From Kitasatospora herbaricolor (GTDB taxonomy: Bacteria > Actinomycetota > Actinomycetes > Streptomycetales > Streptomycetaceae), in assembly GCF_030813695.1 (NCBI RefSeq), contig NZ_JAUSVA010000002.1, forward strand, positions 3,348,001 through 3,412,000: DNA of 64,000 nt. The letters run 5' to 3'. Shown here in pieces: positions 26,285 to 34,320 of this stretch. Made by a program: the position numbers and the translations under genes. Within the stretch, counting starts at the first letter, position 1, and every line of letters begins with the position of its first letter. The notes below the pieces were generated by a model. It searched no databases, was not told where the DNA came from, and worked only from the letters and a program-made list of their open reading frames with translations.

Positions 26285-26302
26285 GCTCGAACGAGGCTTG
26301 AG
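26285..26302. promoter_or_regulatory. SARP-type direct repeat, site B
   Basis: GCTCGAA (26285-26291) and GCTTGAG (26296-26302) lie 11 bp apart in the divergent promoter between the SnoaL-like gene (48 bp away) and the ketoreductase operon (about 120 bp away). Confidence 0.65.
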
Positions 26303-26421
26303 AACGGGTCCTGGCACTCTCCGGCCTGCGCTCCATCAGGTTTCCACTCCGCCTCTAGCCACCGCGGCCATGCTCGCCGCGGGCCCGACGACGACGTGCG
26401 GACGACAGCACTGGAGGAAGC

Positions 26422-27207
26422 ATGACTGTGGCAGCGAAGCCGGTGGCACTGGTGACCGGCGCGACCAGCGGCATCGGCCTGGAGATCGCGACCCGGCTCG
26501 CCGGGCTCGGCGCCCGCGTGTACATCTGCGCACGCCGCGAGGAGGAGCTCAGCGCGACGATCAAGCAGCTCACCGAGCAGGGCCTGGAGGTCGACGGCTC
26601 GGTCTGCGACGTGGCGGACCACGCGCAGATCAAGAGCTACGTGGCCGCCGCGGTGGAACGCTTCGGGCCGGTCGACATCCTGGTGAACAACGCCGGCCGC
26701 AGCGGGGGCGGCGCCACCGCCGAGATCCCCGACGAGCTCTGGCTGGACGTCATCAACACCAACCTGAACAGCGTCTTCCTGATGACGAAGGAGGTGCTCA
26801 ACGCCGGCGGCATGCTGGCCAAGGAGCGCGGCCGGATCATCAGCATCGCGTCCACCGGCGGCAAGCAGGGCGTGGTGCACGCCGCCCCCTACTCGGCGTC
26901 CAAGCACGGCGTGGTCGGCTTCACCAAGGCCCTCGGCCTGGAGCTCGCCCGGACCGGCATCACCGTGAACGCGGTCTGCCCGGGCTTCGTGGAGACGCCG
27001 ATGGCCGAGCGGGTGCGCGAGCACTACGCGGCGATCTGGGGCGTGACCGAGGAGGAGACCCACGACCGGATCACCACCCGGGTGCCGCTCGGCCGTTACG
27101 TGGAGGTCCGCGAGGTCGCCGCGATGGTCGAGTACCTGGTGAGCGACGACGCCGCCGCGGTCACCGCGCAGGCGCTCAACGTCTGCGGCGGCCTGGGGAA
27201 CTACTGA
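26422..27207 (+). CDS. Aromatic polyketide C9-type ketoreductase (ActIII-like SDR)
   Basis: This 261-residue short-chain dehydrogenase has the NADPH motif TGATSGIGLEIA, NNAG, and the Ser-Tyr-Lys triad in SIASTGGKQG and YSASKHGVVGF. The C-terminal PGFVETPMAERVREHYAAIW, with its flexible helical insertion, is characteristic of ActIII-type ketoreductases that reduce C9 of the nascent polyketide. It should act on the ACP-bound poly-beta-ketone. GGAGGAAG precedes the ATG. It heads a four-gene plus-strand operon and overlaps the second SDR gene by one base (TGATG). Confidence 0.93.
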   Translation: MTVAAKPVALVTGATSGIGLEIATRLAGLGARVYICARREEELSATIKQLTEQGLEVDGSVCDVADHAQIKSYVAAAVERFGPVDILVNNAGRSGGGATAEIPDELWLDVINTNLNSVFLMTKEVLNAGGMLAKERGRIISIASTGGKQGVVHAAPYSASKHGVVGFTKALGLELARTGITVNAVCPGFVETPMAERVREHYAAIWGVTEEETHDRITTRVPLGRYVEVREVAAMVEYLVSDDAAAVTAQALNVCGGLGNY

Positions 27208-27944
27208 TGGGCACCCCGCGCGTCGCCGTCGTCACCGGCTCCTCGTCCGGGATCGGCCGGGCCGTCGTGGAGCGCTTCGCCGCCGAGGGGATCCGGACGG
27301 TGGTGAACTCGGCGCACTCGGTGGAGGCCGGCGAGAAGCTCGCCGCCTCGCTCCCGGACGCCCTGTACGTCCGGGCCGACGTCTCCGACGAGGAGCAGGC
27401 CCGGCAGCTGATCGCCACCACCGTGGAGCACTACGGGCGCCTCGACATCCTGGTGAACAACGCCGGACGGACCAGGCCGATCCCGCACGCCGACCTCGCG
27501 GCGGCCGGCCCCGAGGTGTGGCGGGAGATCTTCGACCTGAACATCCTCGGCACCTGGCAGACCACCGTCGCGGCCGTCCCGCACCTGCGGGCCACCGGCT
27601 CCGGGGCCGTCGTCAACATCTCCTCGGTGGCCGGCAGCCGGCCCGCCGGCAGCTCCATCCCGTACGCCGTGTCCAAGGCCGCCATCGAGCACATGACACG
27701 ACTGCTGGCGAACACCCTCGGGCCGGAGATCCGGGTGAACGCGGTGGCCCCCGGCCTGGTCGAGACGCCCTGGACGGCCGGCAGCGACTTCTTCGCCACC
27801 ATCGCCGAACGGGTCAGGGAGAGCACCCCGCTGCGCCGGGTGGGGCAGCCCGAGGACGTGGCCCAGGCGGTGCTCGGGCTGGTGGCGGCCACCTACTCGA
27901 CCGGCCAGGTCCTGCTGGTCGACGGCGGCGCCCACCTCATCTGA
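27207..27944 (+). CDS. Second short-chain dehydrogenase/reductase
   Basis: This 245-residue classical SDR (FabG-like) has TGSSSGIGRAVVERF, NNAGRTRP, the catalytic Ser in NISSVAGSRP, Tyr-Lys in YAVSKAAIEHM, and a typical C-terminal LVDGGAHL. It lacks the longer ActIII-type insertion, so it is probably a tailoring reductase or dehydrogenase rather than the C9 ketoreductase. The start overlaps the preceding stop as TGATG, which indicates coupling. The substrate is unknown. Confidence 0.9.
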   Translation: MGTPRVAVVTGSSSGIGRAVVERFAAEGIRTVVNSAHSVEAGEKLAASLPDALYVRADVSDEEQARQLIATTVEHYGRLDILVNNAGRTRPIPHADLAAAGPEVWREIFDLNILGTWQTTVAAVPHLRATGSGAVVNISSVAGSRPAGSSIPYAVSKAAIEHMTRLLANTLGPEIRVNAVAPGLVETPWTAGSDFFATIAERVRESTPLRRVGQPEDVAQAVLGLVAATYSTGQVLLVDGGAHLI

Positions 27945-27969
27945 TCAACCGTCACATCTGGGAGAACCC

Positions 27970-29004
27970 GTGCGACTTGGCGCAAATCTCGTCTACCAGG
28001 GCGTCGGGGCGCTGGCGCGGGCCGCCGAAAGCCTCGACTACGACGTGGTACTCGCCCCCGAGGGCTACCGCTCGGACGCCGCCAGCGTGCTCGGCCTGGT
28101 CGCCGGGCAGACCGAACGGATCGGTCTGGCCTCCGGCGTGATGCAGATCCCGGCCCGCCCGCCGGGCCTGGCCGCCCTCACCGCGGCGACCCTGGACTCG
28201 CTGAGCGGCGGCCGGTTCCGGCTCGGCCTCGGCGTCTCCAACCCCGGCGTCTCGCAGGGCTGGTACGGGGTGGACTTCGCCCGCCCGCTGAGCCGCACCC
28301 GCGAGTACGTGGAGATCGTCCGCAAGGCCGTGGCCGGCGGTCCGGTCAGCCACCGGGGCGAGCACTTCACGCTGCCCGGACCCGGCGGCGAGGACGCCCC
28401 GCTGCACCTGTTCACCGAGCTGGCGCGCCCCCGGATCCCGGTCTACCTGGCGGCCGTCGGCCCGCGCAGCCTGCGGCTGGCCGGGGAGATCGCGGACGGC
28501 TGGATCGGGGTGTTCACCTCCCCGGAGGCGGTCGCCGAGTCGGTCGGCGAGATCCGGGCCGGCCGGGAGCTGGCCGGCCTCGACATGACCGGCTTCGACG
28601 TCCTGCCGAGCCTGCCCACCGCGGTGGCCGAGGACCTCGGCAGCGCCCTCGACCTGCTGCGCCCGCACTACGTCTACATGCTCGGGATCGGCGACCCGGC
28701 GCAGAACTTCTACTGCGCGATGGCCCGCGAGATGGGCCACGAGAAGGAGATCGCCCTGTTCCACGAGCGGCTGGCGGCGGGCGACCGGGCCGGCGCGGGC
28801 GCCGCGATCCCGGCCGACTTCATCGACCGCACCTCGCTGGCCGGTCCCGTCCCCCGGATCGCCGACCGGATGCGGGCCTTCGCCGAGGCCGGCGTCACGA
28901 CCCTGGGCGTGATGGTCTCCGCCGCGGCCACCGACCACGAGGGCCGGCTGACCATCCTGCGCCGCGCCGCCGAGGCCCTGGACCTCGCGGGCGTCGCGAG
29001 CTGA
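27970..29004 (+). CDS. Luciferase-like (LLM-class) F420- or flavin-dependent oxidoreductase
   Basis: This 344-residue TIM-barrel protein of the bacterial luciferase-like family has family segments at LGLVAGQTERIGLASGVMQI, SGGRFRLGLGVS and RIPVYLAAVGPRSLRLAGEI. Members use F420 or FMN for hydride transfer or oxygenation; the cofactor cannot be decided from sequence alone. The GTG at 27970 has GGGAG seven bases upstream. It is third in the ketoreductase operon and is probably a redox tailoring enzyme. Confidence 0.87.
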   Translation: MRLGANLVYQGVGALARAAESLDYDVVLAPEGYRSDAASVLGLVAGQTERIGLASGVMQIPARPPGLAALTAATLDSLSGGRFRLGLGVSNPGVSQGWYGVDFARPLSRTREYVEIVRKAVAGGPVSHRGEHFTLPGPGGEDAPLHLFTELARPRIPVYLAAVGPRSLRLAGEIADGWIGVFTSPEAVAESVGEIRAGRELAGLDMTGFDVLPSLPTAVAEDLGSALDLLRPHYVYMLGIGDPAQNFYCAMAREMGHEKEIALFHERLAAGDRAGAGAAIPADFIDRTSLAGPVPRIADRMRAFAEAGVTTLGVMVSAAATDHEGRLTILRRAAEALDLAGVAS

Positions 29005-29056
29005 CCGCAGGCCCGCCCCCACCCACCCACGCCACCTACCGAAAGGCAGCACACTC

Positions 29057-29899
29057 ATGACCGCCCAGGACGTACCCGCGGGAGCCGCCGGGACCGAACG
29101 GCTGATCTTCGAGGACGACTTCACCGCCGGCCTCGACCACGAGGGGCCGCAGGCCCGCTGGCAGCTGCGCCCCGGCGCGGGCCGCCCCGAGGGGGACGGC
29201 GTCGTCTCCTCCTCGCCGGCCGGGCTGGTGGTGACCCCCACCTCCACCGAGCCCACCACCGGCCTGCCGGCCTTCGCCCTGGACGGCGGCCCCGGCCACC
29301 TGCGCTGGGTCTCCTTCGCCAACCGCACCTCGGTCGGCGGCACGCTCGGCTTCGACGTGCCCGGGAAGGGCCGGCTGACCGCCGAACTGCAGCTCTCCGC
29401 CGAGCTGTTCAACACCGCCCTGCACCCGTACGGGGACGAGGTCCAGGACCCGGACACCACCCTGCGCTGCGGGATGGGCGCGATGGTCTGCGTGGACCTG
29501 GAGAGCGGCATCGTCTTCGACTTCGCGCTCACCAACAAGGTCGTCTGGGCCCTGTACGAGCGGCTGCCCCGGCCGGGCGCCGCGCACGGCGTCTTCTCGT
29601 ACGCCGTACCGGTGGCCGAGCGGACGCCCGGGCAGCAGCACCGCTTCGCGATCTCGGTGGACGCCGGCGCGGGCCGCACCACCTGGTCGGTGGACGGCAC
29701 CGAGGCCTTCACCGTCGACCGGATCGGTCGCCGGCTGGCCGACGACACCTACCTCGCGCGCTCCACCGAGGGGCCGGACGAGGACGTGGAACCGCGTCAG
29801 TTCTCCTTCGGCTTCGGCATGTTCGCCGACCCGGTGTGGGGCCAGGGCGTCCGGCTGCGGGTCCGGCGGGCGGCCGTACGGGTCTCGGCCACCGACTGA
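29057..29899 (+). CDS. Cluster protein of unknown function with predicted jelly-roll fold
   Basis: This 280-residue protein has no signal peptide. The sequence is beta-rich, starting LIFEDDFTAGLDHEG and continuing with WQLRPGAGRPEGDG and HRFAISVDAGAGRTTWSVDG. The alternating pattern and the opening DDF motif resemble concanavalin-like (glucanase/lectin) folds. Homologous hypothetical proteins may accompany aromatic polyketide genes, but I cannot name one with confidence. As last gene of the ketoreductase operon, 52 bp after the oxidoreductase, it should take part in the pathway; binding a product or substrate is one possibility. Confidence 0.75.
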   Translation: MTAQDVPAGAAGTERLIFEDDFTAGLDHEGPQARWQLRPGAGRPEGDGVVSSSPAGLVVTPTSTEPTTGLPAFALDGGPGHLRWVSFANRTSVGGTLGFDVPGKGRLTAELQLSAELFNTALHPYGDEVQDPDTTLRCGMGAMVCVDLESGIVFDFALTNKVVWALYERLPRPGAAHGVFSYAVPVAERTPGQQHRFAISVDAGAGRTTWSVDGTEAFTVDRIGRRLADDTYLARSTEGPDEDVEPRQFSFGFGMFADPVWGQGVRLRVRRAAVRVSATD

Positions 29900-29913
29900 G
29901 CTCCGCAGGAACG

Positions 29914-29977
29914 GGCCGGTGACGACGGCGGGGGAGGAACCGGACGCCCGGATCCTCCCCCGCCGTCGTCACCGGCC
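29914..29977. terminator. Bidirectional terminator, 25-bp perfect stem
   Basis: GGCCGGTGACGACGGCGGGG plus five more bases (29914-29938) pair perfectly with 29953-29977 around a 14-nt loop, between the ends of two convergent transcripts. Confidence 0.88.
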
Positions 29978-29983
29978 GGCGGC

Positions 29984-30397
29984 TCAGACCCGCCCGCTCT
30001 CCCCGACCGTCCGGGCCTGGATGCCGGACACCTCCGGGTCCAGGCCCCAGGAGAGCACCCGGCGGGGGTGGATGCGGATCATCTCGCCGCTGAAGTACCC
30101 GGTGGACTCGGCGTCCCGCAGCGCCTCGGCGCGACCCCGGATCTCCACCGCGCGGACCCGCCACGGCTGGAACGAGGCGATGTCGTCGACGATGAACGAC
30201 ACCTTGGGATTCGCCTCGACGTTGTGGAACTTGCGGCTGTCGCCGAGCGCGCGACCGCCGATGTCGATGGTGCCGGTCTCCGGGTTGTACCGGAACGCGA
30301 CCGGACTGTTCTGCGGCGTCCCGTCGGGCGCGACGGTGGCCAGCCGGCCCAACCGCTGGCCGGCCAGATAGGCGAGCTCGACCTCGGTGAATGCCAT
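29984..30397 (-). CDS. PPOX-class F420/FMN-dependent protein
   Basis: The protein has 137 residues from the ATG at 30397, with GAGGAG six bases upstream. It has the split-barrel pyridoxamine-oxidase fold: LGRLATVAPDGTPQNSPVAF, IDIGGRALGDSRKFHNVEAN and VRAVEIRGRAEAL. Actinobacterial members of this length mostly bind F420. With the luciferase-like protein it gives the cluster two possible F420 enzymes. A terminator separates it from the NmrA-like gene upstream, so it probably has its own promoter. Confidence 0.85.
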   Translation of the reverse strand: MAFTEVELAYLAGQRLGRLATVAPDGTPQNSPVAFRYNPETGTIDIGGRALGDSRKFHNVEANPKVSFIVDDIASFQPWRVRAVEIRGRAEALRDAESTGYFSGEMIRIHPRRVLSWGLDPEVSGIQARTVGESGRV

Positions 30398-30470
30398 GTC
30401 CTGCTCCTCAAGATGCTTGTGCCGCAACGACGCAGGGCGTGGAGCCGCCCCCAGCAGACTAACGAGCGCA

Positions 30471-30507
30471 GGCCCCCGCTGTGGCGGCACGCGCCACAGC
30501 GGGGGCC
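30471..30507 (-). terminator. Terminator after the NmrA-like gene
   Basis: GGCCCCCGCTGTGGCG and its perfect complement form a 16-bp stem with a GCACG loop, 23 bases past the NmrA-like stop on the minus strand. Confidence 0.8.
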
Positions 30508-30529
30508 TGGCCCCGGGCCGCCCGGCGGG

Positions 30530-31462
30530 CTACCCGGCCGCCTTCGGCACGCCCGCGGCGGCCGGCGCGACATGGTGCTCGGCGGGGGCCCAGCCCGTCC
30601 TGGCCAGCCACCCCTCCAGGGTGAGCAGGCCGGGGTGGCGGCGCCGCAGGTCGGCGATGTCGGCGTGGTAGCCGATCCGGTTCAGCCAGTCGTAGGCGGT
30701 GGCCTGCCACTCGCTGGTTGCCCGCAGCTCCGCCATCGGGACGGCGTCGTAGCGGGTGGTGATGCCGGTGTGCTTCTGGAAGGCGGCCGCGATCTGGTCG
30801 CCCGTCAGCTCGTCGCCGGCGATCTCCAGCTTGGCGCCGACGAACCGCTCCGGGTCGGCGAACACCTCGGCGGCGAAGAAGCCGATGTCCTCGCTGGCGA
30901 TCATCTGGAGCGACTTGCCGGGCTCCAGGCCGCGGCGGTAGACCAGTTCGCCGTCCTCCAGCAGCGGCGGGTACTGGTTGAGGTTGTCCATGAAGTAGGT
31001 CGGCCGCAGGAAGGTGGCGGGCAGTCCGCGCTCGCGCACCCGCTCCTCGATGCGGAGCTTGGCCTCCCGCCAGAACACCCCGGCCGGCTCCTCCGCGCCG
31101 CCCACCGAGCTGTGCACGTAGTGCGCGACCCCGGTCTCGGCCGCGATGTCGGCGAGCAGCAGACCGTGCCGCTCCTCGGCCGGCACGCCGCCCGGGCCGA
31201 GCGGGGTCTGCACGCTGAAGACGCCGTGCGCGCCGCGCATCGCCGCGCGGACCGAGTCCGCGTCCTCCAGGTCGCCCCGGACCAGGGTGGCCCCGGCCGC
31301 GCTCAGTTCCCGGGCCCGTGGGGCCTGCGGGTCCCGGACGAAGGCGTGCACGGCCGTCCCCCGGGCCAGCAGGTGGCGTGCGGTGGTACCGCCCTGGTTG
31401 CCGGTCGCGCCCAGGACGAGGACCCACCGGCCCTCGTCGGTTTCCGTGGTCGGTGCTGACAC
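30530..31462 (-). CDS. NmrA-like NAD(P)-binding reductase
   Basis: The protein has 310 residues from the GTG at 31462, with GGGGAG seven bases upstream. It is an atypical SDR with the dinucleotide motif VLGATGNQGGTTARHLLARG, VHSSVGGAEEPAGVFW, and ATFLRPTYFMDNLNQYPPLL. NmrA-like proteins either reduce substrates or act as NAD(P) sensors. Inside a polyketide cluster an enzymatic tailoring role is more likely. It is divergent from the ActVA-ORF5-like gene, with SARP site C between them. Confidence 0.87.
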   Translation of the reverse strand: MSAPTTETDEGRWVLVLGATGNQGGTTARHLLARGTAVHAFVRDPQAPRARELSAAGATLVRGDLEDADSVRAAMRGAHGVFSVQTPLGPGGVPAEERHGLLLADIAAETGVAHYVHSSVGGAEEPAGVFWREAKLRIEERVRERGLPATFLRPTYFMDNLNQYPPLLEDGELVYRRGLEPGKSLQMIASEDIGFFAAEVFADPERFVGAKLEIAGDELTGDQIAAAFQKHTGITTRYDAVPMAELRATSEWQATAYDWLNRIGYHADIADLRRRHPGLLTLEGWLARTGWAPAEHHVAPAAAGVPKAAG

Positions 31463-31518
31463 GGTCTGCTCCCCAATCTCACGCCTGCTGGTCGTTGCGG
31501 CCCACGGTCGCAGGGGAG

Positions 31519-31536
31519 GCTCTAGCCTCACTCGAA
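31519..31536. promoter_or_regulatory. SARP-type direct repeat, site C
   Basis: GCTCTAG (31519-31525) and ACTCGAA (31530-31536) are 11 bp apart in the divergent promoter between the NmrA-like and monooxygenase genes. It is a weaker match than sites A and B. Confidence 0.5.
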
Positions 31537-31653
31537 TCCCGCCGGGCGGACGCCCGCGCGACGGGTCCGGCGGGCCTCCAGCGCCGGTCGAGCGACGCCG
31601 GGGAGCCTGGTTCGTCAGCGTAGGGGCACCCCGGATTCAAGGAGTTGGACAGG

Positions 31654-32775
31654 ATGGCGAACAGCGTGACGAGCGGCCCGGACCTCGTCGAGGCGGCCGC
31701 CGACGTGGCGAAGACCGCGGCGGAACTGGCCGGCGAGGCGGAGCGCGACCGCCGGCTCGACGCCCGGGTGGTGCGCGCGGTGCTGGACGCGGGGTTCGCG
31801 CGCCACTTCGTGCCGGCCCGGTGGGGCGGCACGGCGGGCACCTTCACGGCCGTGACCGAGGCGGTGGCGACGGTCGGCCAGGGCTGCACCTCGGCGGCCT
31901 GGGCCGCCTCCCTGACCGCCAGCCTCGGCCGGATGGCCGCCTACCTGCCCGCGGCGGGGCAGCAGGAGCTCTGGCAGGACGGCCCGGACCCGCTGATCGT
32001 GGGCGCGCTGATGCCGCTCGGCAAGGCCGAGCCGGACGCCGACGGCTGGCGGATATCCGGCCGCTGGCCGTACGTCAGCGTGATCGAGTACTCGGACTGG
32101 GCGCTGGTCTGCGCCGTCACCACCGACGAGGCGCGCCAGGCCCGGTTCTTCGCCGTCCCGCGGGCCTCGTACCGGATCGTCGAGACCTGGGAGAGCGTCG
32201 GCATGCGCGGCACCGGCAGCAACACGCTGGTGATCGAGGACGTGCTGGTGCCCGCCGCCCGCTCGTTCGGCCGGGACGCCGTCACCGGCGGCGCGGCCGG
32301 GGATGCGGAGGCGGCCTGCCACCGGGTGCCGCTCAAGGCCGTGAACGGGCTCTGCTTCGCCACCCCGGTGCTCGGCGCCGCCCGCGGCGCGCTGGACGCC
32401 TGGACCGACGAGACCGCCCTGCGGGCCGCCGGGGCGCCCGGCGGGATCCCGGCCGCCTCCGCCGCCGTGCTGGCCCGCGCCGCGGGCGAGATCGACGCGG
32501 CCGGCCTGCTGCTGGACCGCGCCGCCCGGGCCGCCGACCAGGAGCGCGTCACCGCCCTGGACGTGGCCCGCAGCACCCGTGACTGCGCCCTGGCGGCCGA
32601 CCTGGCCCTGGCCGCCGTCAACCGCCTGTTCCGGGCCGGCGGCACCCGGGCCCAGCAGGACTCCTCGGCCCTGCAGCGCCACTGGCGGGACGCCAACTCG
32701 GCGGCCAGCCATATCGTGCTGCAGTTCGACCCGGCCGCGAAGGCGTACGCGGACGAGGTATTCGCCCTGCGCTGA
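31654..32775 (+). CDS. ActVA-ORF5-like flavin-dependent monooxygenase
   Basis: This 373-residue protein has the acyl-CoA dehydrogenase fold of group D flavin monooxygenases (HpaB/ActVA-5 type). It shows FVPARWGGTAGTFTAVTEAV, TSAAWAASLTASLGRMAAYL, and GTGSNTLVIEDVLVPAARSF. It lacks the catalytic Glu context of true acyl-CoA dehydrogenases as far as I can judge. It should hydroxylate the aromatic polyketide using reduced FMN made by the reductase at 22078. AAGGAG lies nine bases before the ATG at 31654. A perfect palindromic terminator follows. Confidence 0.85.
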   Translation: MANSVTSGPDLVEAAADVAKTAAELAGEAERDRRLDARVVRAVLDAGFARHFVPARWGGTAGTFTAVTEAVATVGQGCTSAAWAASLTASLGRMAAYLPAAGQQELWQDGPDPLIVGALMPLGKAEPDADGWRISGRWPYVSVIEYSDWALVCAVTTDEARQARFFAVPRASYRIVETWESVGMRGTGSNTLVIEDVLVPAARSFGRDAVTGGAAGDAEAACHRVPLKAVNGLCFATPVLGAARGALDAWTDETALRAAGAPGGIPAASAAVLARAAGEIDAAGLLLDRAARAADQERVTALDVARSTRDCALAADLALAAVNRLFRAGGTRAQQDSSALQRHWRDANSAASHIVLQFDPAAKAYADEVFALR

Positions 32776-32836
32776 TCCGCCCGCCGGTGACCGCCGGCCC
32801 GTTCGGCCGCCGGTCGGTACCGGGCCGGGCACGCGA

Positions 32837-32872
32837 GAGGGGCCCGACGGCAGCGCTGCCGTCGGGCCCCTC
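32837..32872. terminator. Bidirectional terminator, 36-bp perfect palindrome
   Basis: GAGGGGCCCGACGGCAGC is followed directly by its exact complement. It lies between the convergent monooxygenase and aromatase genes. Confidence 0.85.
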
Positions 32873-32887
32873 GCCTGTCCGCCGCGC

Positions 32888-33838
32888 TCAGAGCGCTTCG
32901 GCCCGCGCGGCGTGCTCCATCGTGGTGAGGCTGTTGCGGCCCAGCGCGTCCCGGACGTAGGCCCGGGCGTCGGCCAGGGTGGCGTCGGCGCCGAGCACCC
33001 CGGTGACGGCCGAGGGGTCGATCGCCACCGTGTGCCGGGCGTGGGCCACCGGCCCGTCCGGCCCGTCGGTGAAGGTCCACAGGCCGCTGTGGCCGAGCAG
33101 GAGCCGGGGCGTGAGCTGCTGCTTGTAGGCGATCCACTCCGGGGCGCGGCAGACCCGCACCGAGCGGGTGGTGTGCGCCGAGCCGTCCGCGGTGACGGTG
33201 TCCATCTCCAGTTCCTGGATGCCCGGCACGGTCTCGGTGAGGCCGACCCGCCCGACGTGCGGCAGCCGCTCGGCCCAGAGGTCGGCGCGGTTCACGAACT
33301 CGTAGGCGCCCTTGGCCGAACCCTGCAGCGGAAGGGTGTCGGTGAAGGAGAAGACCACGTCCTCCACCGGGTGCCCCAACTCGGCGATCCGGCCGAGCGC
33401 GGCGAGCTCCTGCGGGCTGTTGCGGTCCAGCGCCGCGTTGATCCACTCGACCGTGTCCGGGTCGTCGTCGGCCGGGGTGAACAGGTGCACCAGCACGATC
33501 TCGGTCCGGCCGCCGGGGAGTTCGTTGAAGATCCACTCGCCGCCCATCGAGCCGATCCGGCCCCGGCTGCGCTCCTGGCGGAAGGTGACGTGCAGGCGCT
33601 CCGGGTCGAGGGTGCGGCGGGAGGTCCAGTTCGACACCTCGCCGTTCACCAGGGCCCAGATCTCGAAGCGCTCGGTGCCCTCGCCGCGCTCCAGGTGCTG
33701 GACGTGGACGCTCGGGCCGAAGACGGCCGGCCAGAGGGTGACGTCCGCGACCAGGCCGTAGAGCGCCCGCGCCGGCGCGGCCACGACCAGGGTGTGTTCG
33801 GTGCGGTGTTCGATCGGGTGCTGCCGGGGTTCGGTCAT
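32888..33838 (-). CDS. Didomain polyketide aromatase/cyclase
   Basis: The protein has 316 residues with two START/Bet v1-like helix-grip domains in tandem: the first from EHTLVVAAPARALYGLVADV to about 150, the second from DVVFSFTDTLPLQGSAKGAY to about 300. The two-domain type (ActVII, BexL) aromatises the first ring of polyketides reduced at C9, consistent with the ActIII-type ketoreductase here. GAGGAGA precedes the ATG. It follows the ACP gene, but a large hairpin lies in the 171-bp gap between them. Confidence 0.92.
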   Translation of the reverse strand: MTEPRQHPIEHRTEHTLVVAAPARALYGLVADVTLWPAVFGPSVHVQHLERGEGTERFEIWALVNGEVSNWTSRRTLDPERLHVTFRQERSRGRIGSMGGEWIFNELPGGRTEIVLVHLFTPADDDPDTVEWINAALDRNSPQELAALGRIAELGHPVEDVVFSFTDTLPLQGSAKGAYEFVNRADLWAERLPHVGRVGLTETVPGIQELEMDTVTADGSAHTTRSVRVCRAPEWIAYKQQLTPRLLLGHSGLWTFTDGPDGPVAHARHTVAIDPSAVTGVLGADATLADARAYVRDALGRNSLTTMEHAARAEAL

Positions 33839-33927
33839 GACGGTGCGCTCTCCTCGGTACGGATGTCCTACGGGCGTCCCGGGTGCGGGTGTCCCGCCCT
33901 CCGGCCGGCCGGACGGCGGGCCGGTAC

Positions 33928-33984
33928 GGCGCCCACGGGGCCCGCACCCCGCGGCGGGCGCGGGGTGCGGGCGGCGTGGGCGCC
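33928..33984 (-). terminator. Large hairpin between the ACP and aromatase genes
   Basis: GGCGCCCACG (33928-33937) pairs with CGTGGGCGCC (33975-33984), and inside it CCCGCACCCCGC (33941-33952) pairs with GCGGGGTGCGGG (33960-33971). It starts 26 bases past the ACP stop and may partly stop transcription before the aromatase, or stabilise the upstream mRNA. Confidence 0.7.
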
Positions 33985-34009
33985 ACGGCGTGCGGTCGGG
34001 CCGGTGCGG

Positions 34010-34267
34010 TCAGGCGGCCGCGGTCACCATGCTGTTGACCACGGCGAGCACCGTGCGCGGGGTGGCCGCGTCGCTGACCGCCTCGTCCGGGAGCACCACG
34101 CCGTACTCCTGGGTGATCCGGGCGGCGCTCTCCATCAGGGCCAGCGAGTCGTAGCCCAGCTCCTGGAAGGTGCTGTCCTCGATCTCCCCGCTGAGGTCGA
34201 TGCCGTCGTCCTCGCCCGCGCAGGCGACCAGAATCCGCCGCAGGTCGTCGATCTCCATCGTTGCCAT
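34010..34267 (-). CDS. Type II PKS acyl carrier protein
   Basis: This 85-residue acidic helical protein has the phosphopantetheine attachment serine at residue 41 in ELGYDSLALMESAARI. The ACP carries the growing polyketide between ketosynthase and tailoring enzymes after activation by a phosphopantetheinyl transferase encoded elsewhere. GAGGGGA lies before the ATG at 34267. It is 53 bp after the chain length factor stop, in the classic KS-CLF-ACP order. Confidence 0.95.
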   Translation of the reverse strand: MATMEIDDLRRILVACAGEDDGIDLSGEIEDSTFQELGYDSLALMESAARITQEYGVVLPDEAVSDAATPRTVLAVVNSMVTAAA

Positions 34268-34320
34268 GTCTGTCCCCTCGTCCTGCTCGCTGTTGTCGTC
34301 CGTAGCTGTGCTTCTGCGGG

